A program made the position numbers and the translations under genes. From an uncultured Lachnospiraceae bacterium (lineage in GTDB: Bacteria > Bacillota > Clostridia > Lachnospirales > Lachnospiraceae), in contig CATLGN010000003.1 of assembly GCA_949935685.1 (NCBI GenBank), forward strand, positions 1 through 23,035: a DNA stretch of 23,035 nt, given 5' to 3'. Shown piece after piece: positions 22,779-23,035 of this stretch (positions are counted from its first letter, which is position 1; every line of letters begins with the position of its first letter). Below the pieces are notes generated by a model. The model searched no databases. It saw only the letters and a program-made list of their open reading frames with translations, and was not told the DNA's origin.

Positions 22779-23035
22779 TGTGCCCCGGCCTCCTTCTCTG
22801 TCCTGAATCTGGCAATCTGTCCATACAGTTCCTCCGCAGACGCCGTCAGTTCTCTGGCCCCATCCGATACCCGTTCGCTGCTGCGGGTAATATGGTCGGC
22901 CTGTTCCACCATCGTTTCCGAAGTTGCAAGAATCTCCTCCGAGCTGGCGGCCTGTTCCTGCGAGATGGCTGCCACATTCGTCGCCACATCATCCACCTGC
23001 TCCACTTTTTTGATCATACCCTGCACCAGTCCGTT
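22775..23035 (-). CDS. methyl-accepting chemotaxis protein, C-terminal end (runs off the window)
   Basis: Only the last 86 residues are in the window. They form the helical, heptad-rich end of the cytoplasmic signalling domain: VATNVAAISQEQAASSEEI near residue 18, then ETMVEQADHITRSSERVSDGARELTASAEELYGQIARFR. The Ala/Glu/Gln-rich pattern with EE pairs suits methylation helix 2 of a chemoreceptor. The hairpin tip that binds CheA and CheW, the membrane segments and the sensor domain lie beyond the window. The TGA stop overlaps the ATG of the binding lipoprotein (ATGA), so the two are translationally coupled. Confidence 0.9.
   Translation of the reverse strand, partial: NGLVQGMIKKVEQVDDVATNVAAISQEQAASSEEILATSETMVEQADHITRSSERVSDGARELTASAEELYGQIARFRTEKEAGAQ

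Overview
The window looks like chromosomal core sequence from a spore-forming member of the Clostridia, most likely a Lachnospiraceae-type anaerobe. I infer this from the moderate GC content, the strong AAGGAGG-type ribosome binding sites, the sporulation genes (yabP, yabQ, a SpoIIE-type phosphatase, a CotS-family protein), rubrerythrin and acetate kinase. All 24 genes I can support are on the minus strand, so transcription runs from high to low coordinates. There is no IS element, phage gene, CRISPR array, rRNA or tRNA that I can see. No gap between genes exceeds 300 bases; the longest is 3534-3780.

In transcription order from the right edge: (1) 22775-23035 is the end of a chemotaxis receptor that overlaps by 4 nt a sugar-type substrate-binding lipoprotein, followed by an exported protein of unknown function, an RluA-type pseudouridine synthase and an AI-2E/YtvI-type membrane protein. 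(2) 15745-18901 carries acetate kinase, rubrerythrin and a glutamate-synthase-type flavoprotein with an N-terminal rubredoxin-like domain. (3) 11644-15619 carries the CCA-adding enzyme, a CotS-type kinase-fold protein and a PEGA-domain lipoprotein whose end overlaps mazG. (4) 3781-11683 is the classic Firmicutes block mazG - hup - yabO(rqcP) - yabP - yabQ - divIC - spoIIE-like - tilS - hpt - ftsH, joining nucleotide housekeeping, nucleoid structure, ribosome rescue, division, sporulation, tRNA modification and membrane proteolysis. (5) 1-3533 is an alpha-glucan operon: a complete intracellular GH13 enzyme, an alpha/beta hydrolase, and the first part of a second GH13 enzyme that runs off the left edge.

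Regulatory signals are visible by eye. Good vegetative promoters precede hup, cca and the GH13 operon. Intrinsic terminators follow divIC, hup and the ftsH region. Three promoter candidates look sporulation-specific: a 21-bp-spaced promoter with Spo0A-box-like sequences before the SpoIIE-like gene, a sigma-E-like promoter inside the yabO-yabP gap, and a sigma-E/sigma-K-like promoter before the CotS gene.

The least expected items are a self-contained promoter-to-terminator unit of about 100 nt between ftsH and the GH13 operon (a candidate small RNA), a SpoIIE-type phosphatase with no membrane domain, the chemoreceptor/binding-protein pair with no transporter gene downstream, and the rubredoxin/GOGAT fusion beside rubrerythrin. 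I found no clear evidence of a wholly new defence or mobile system.
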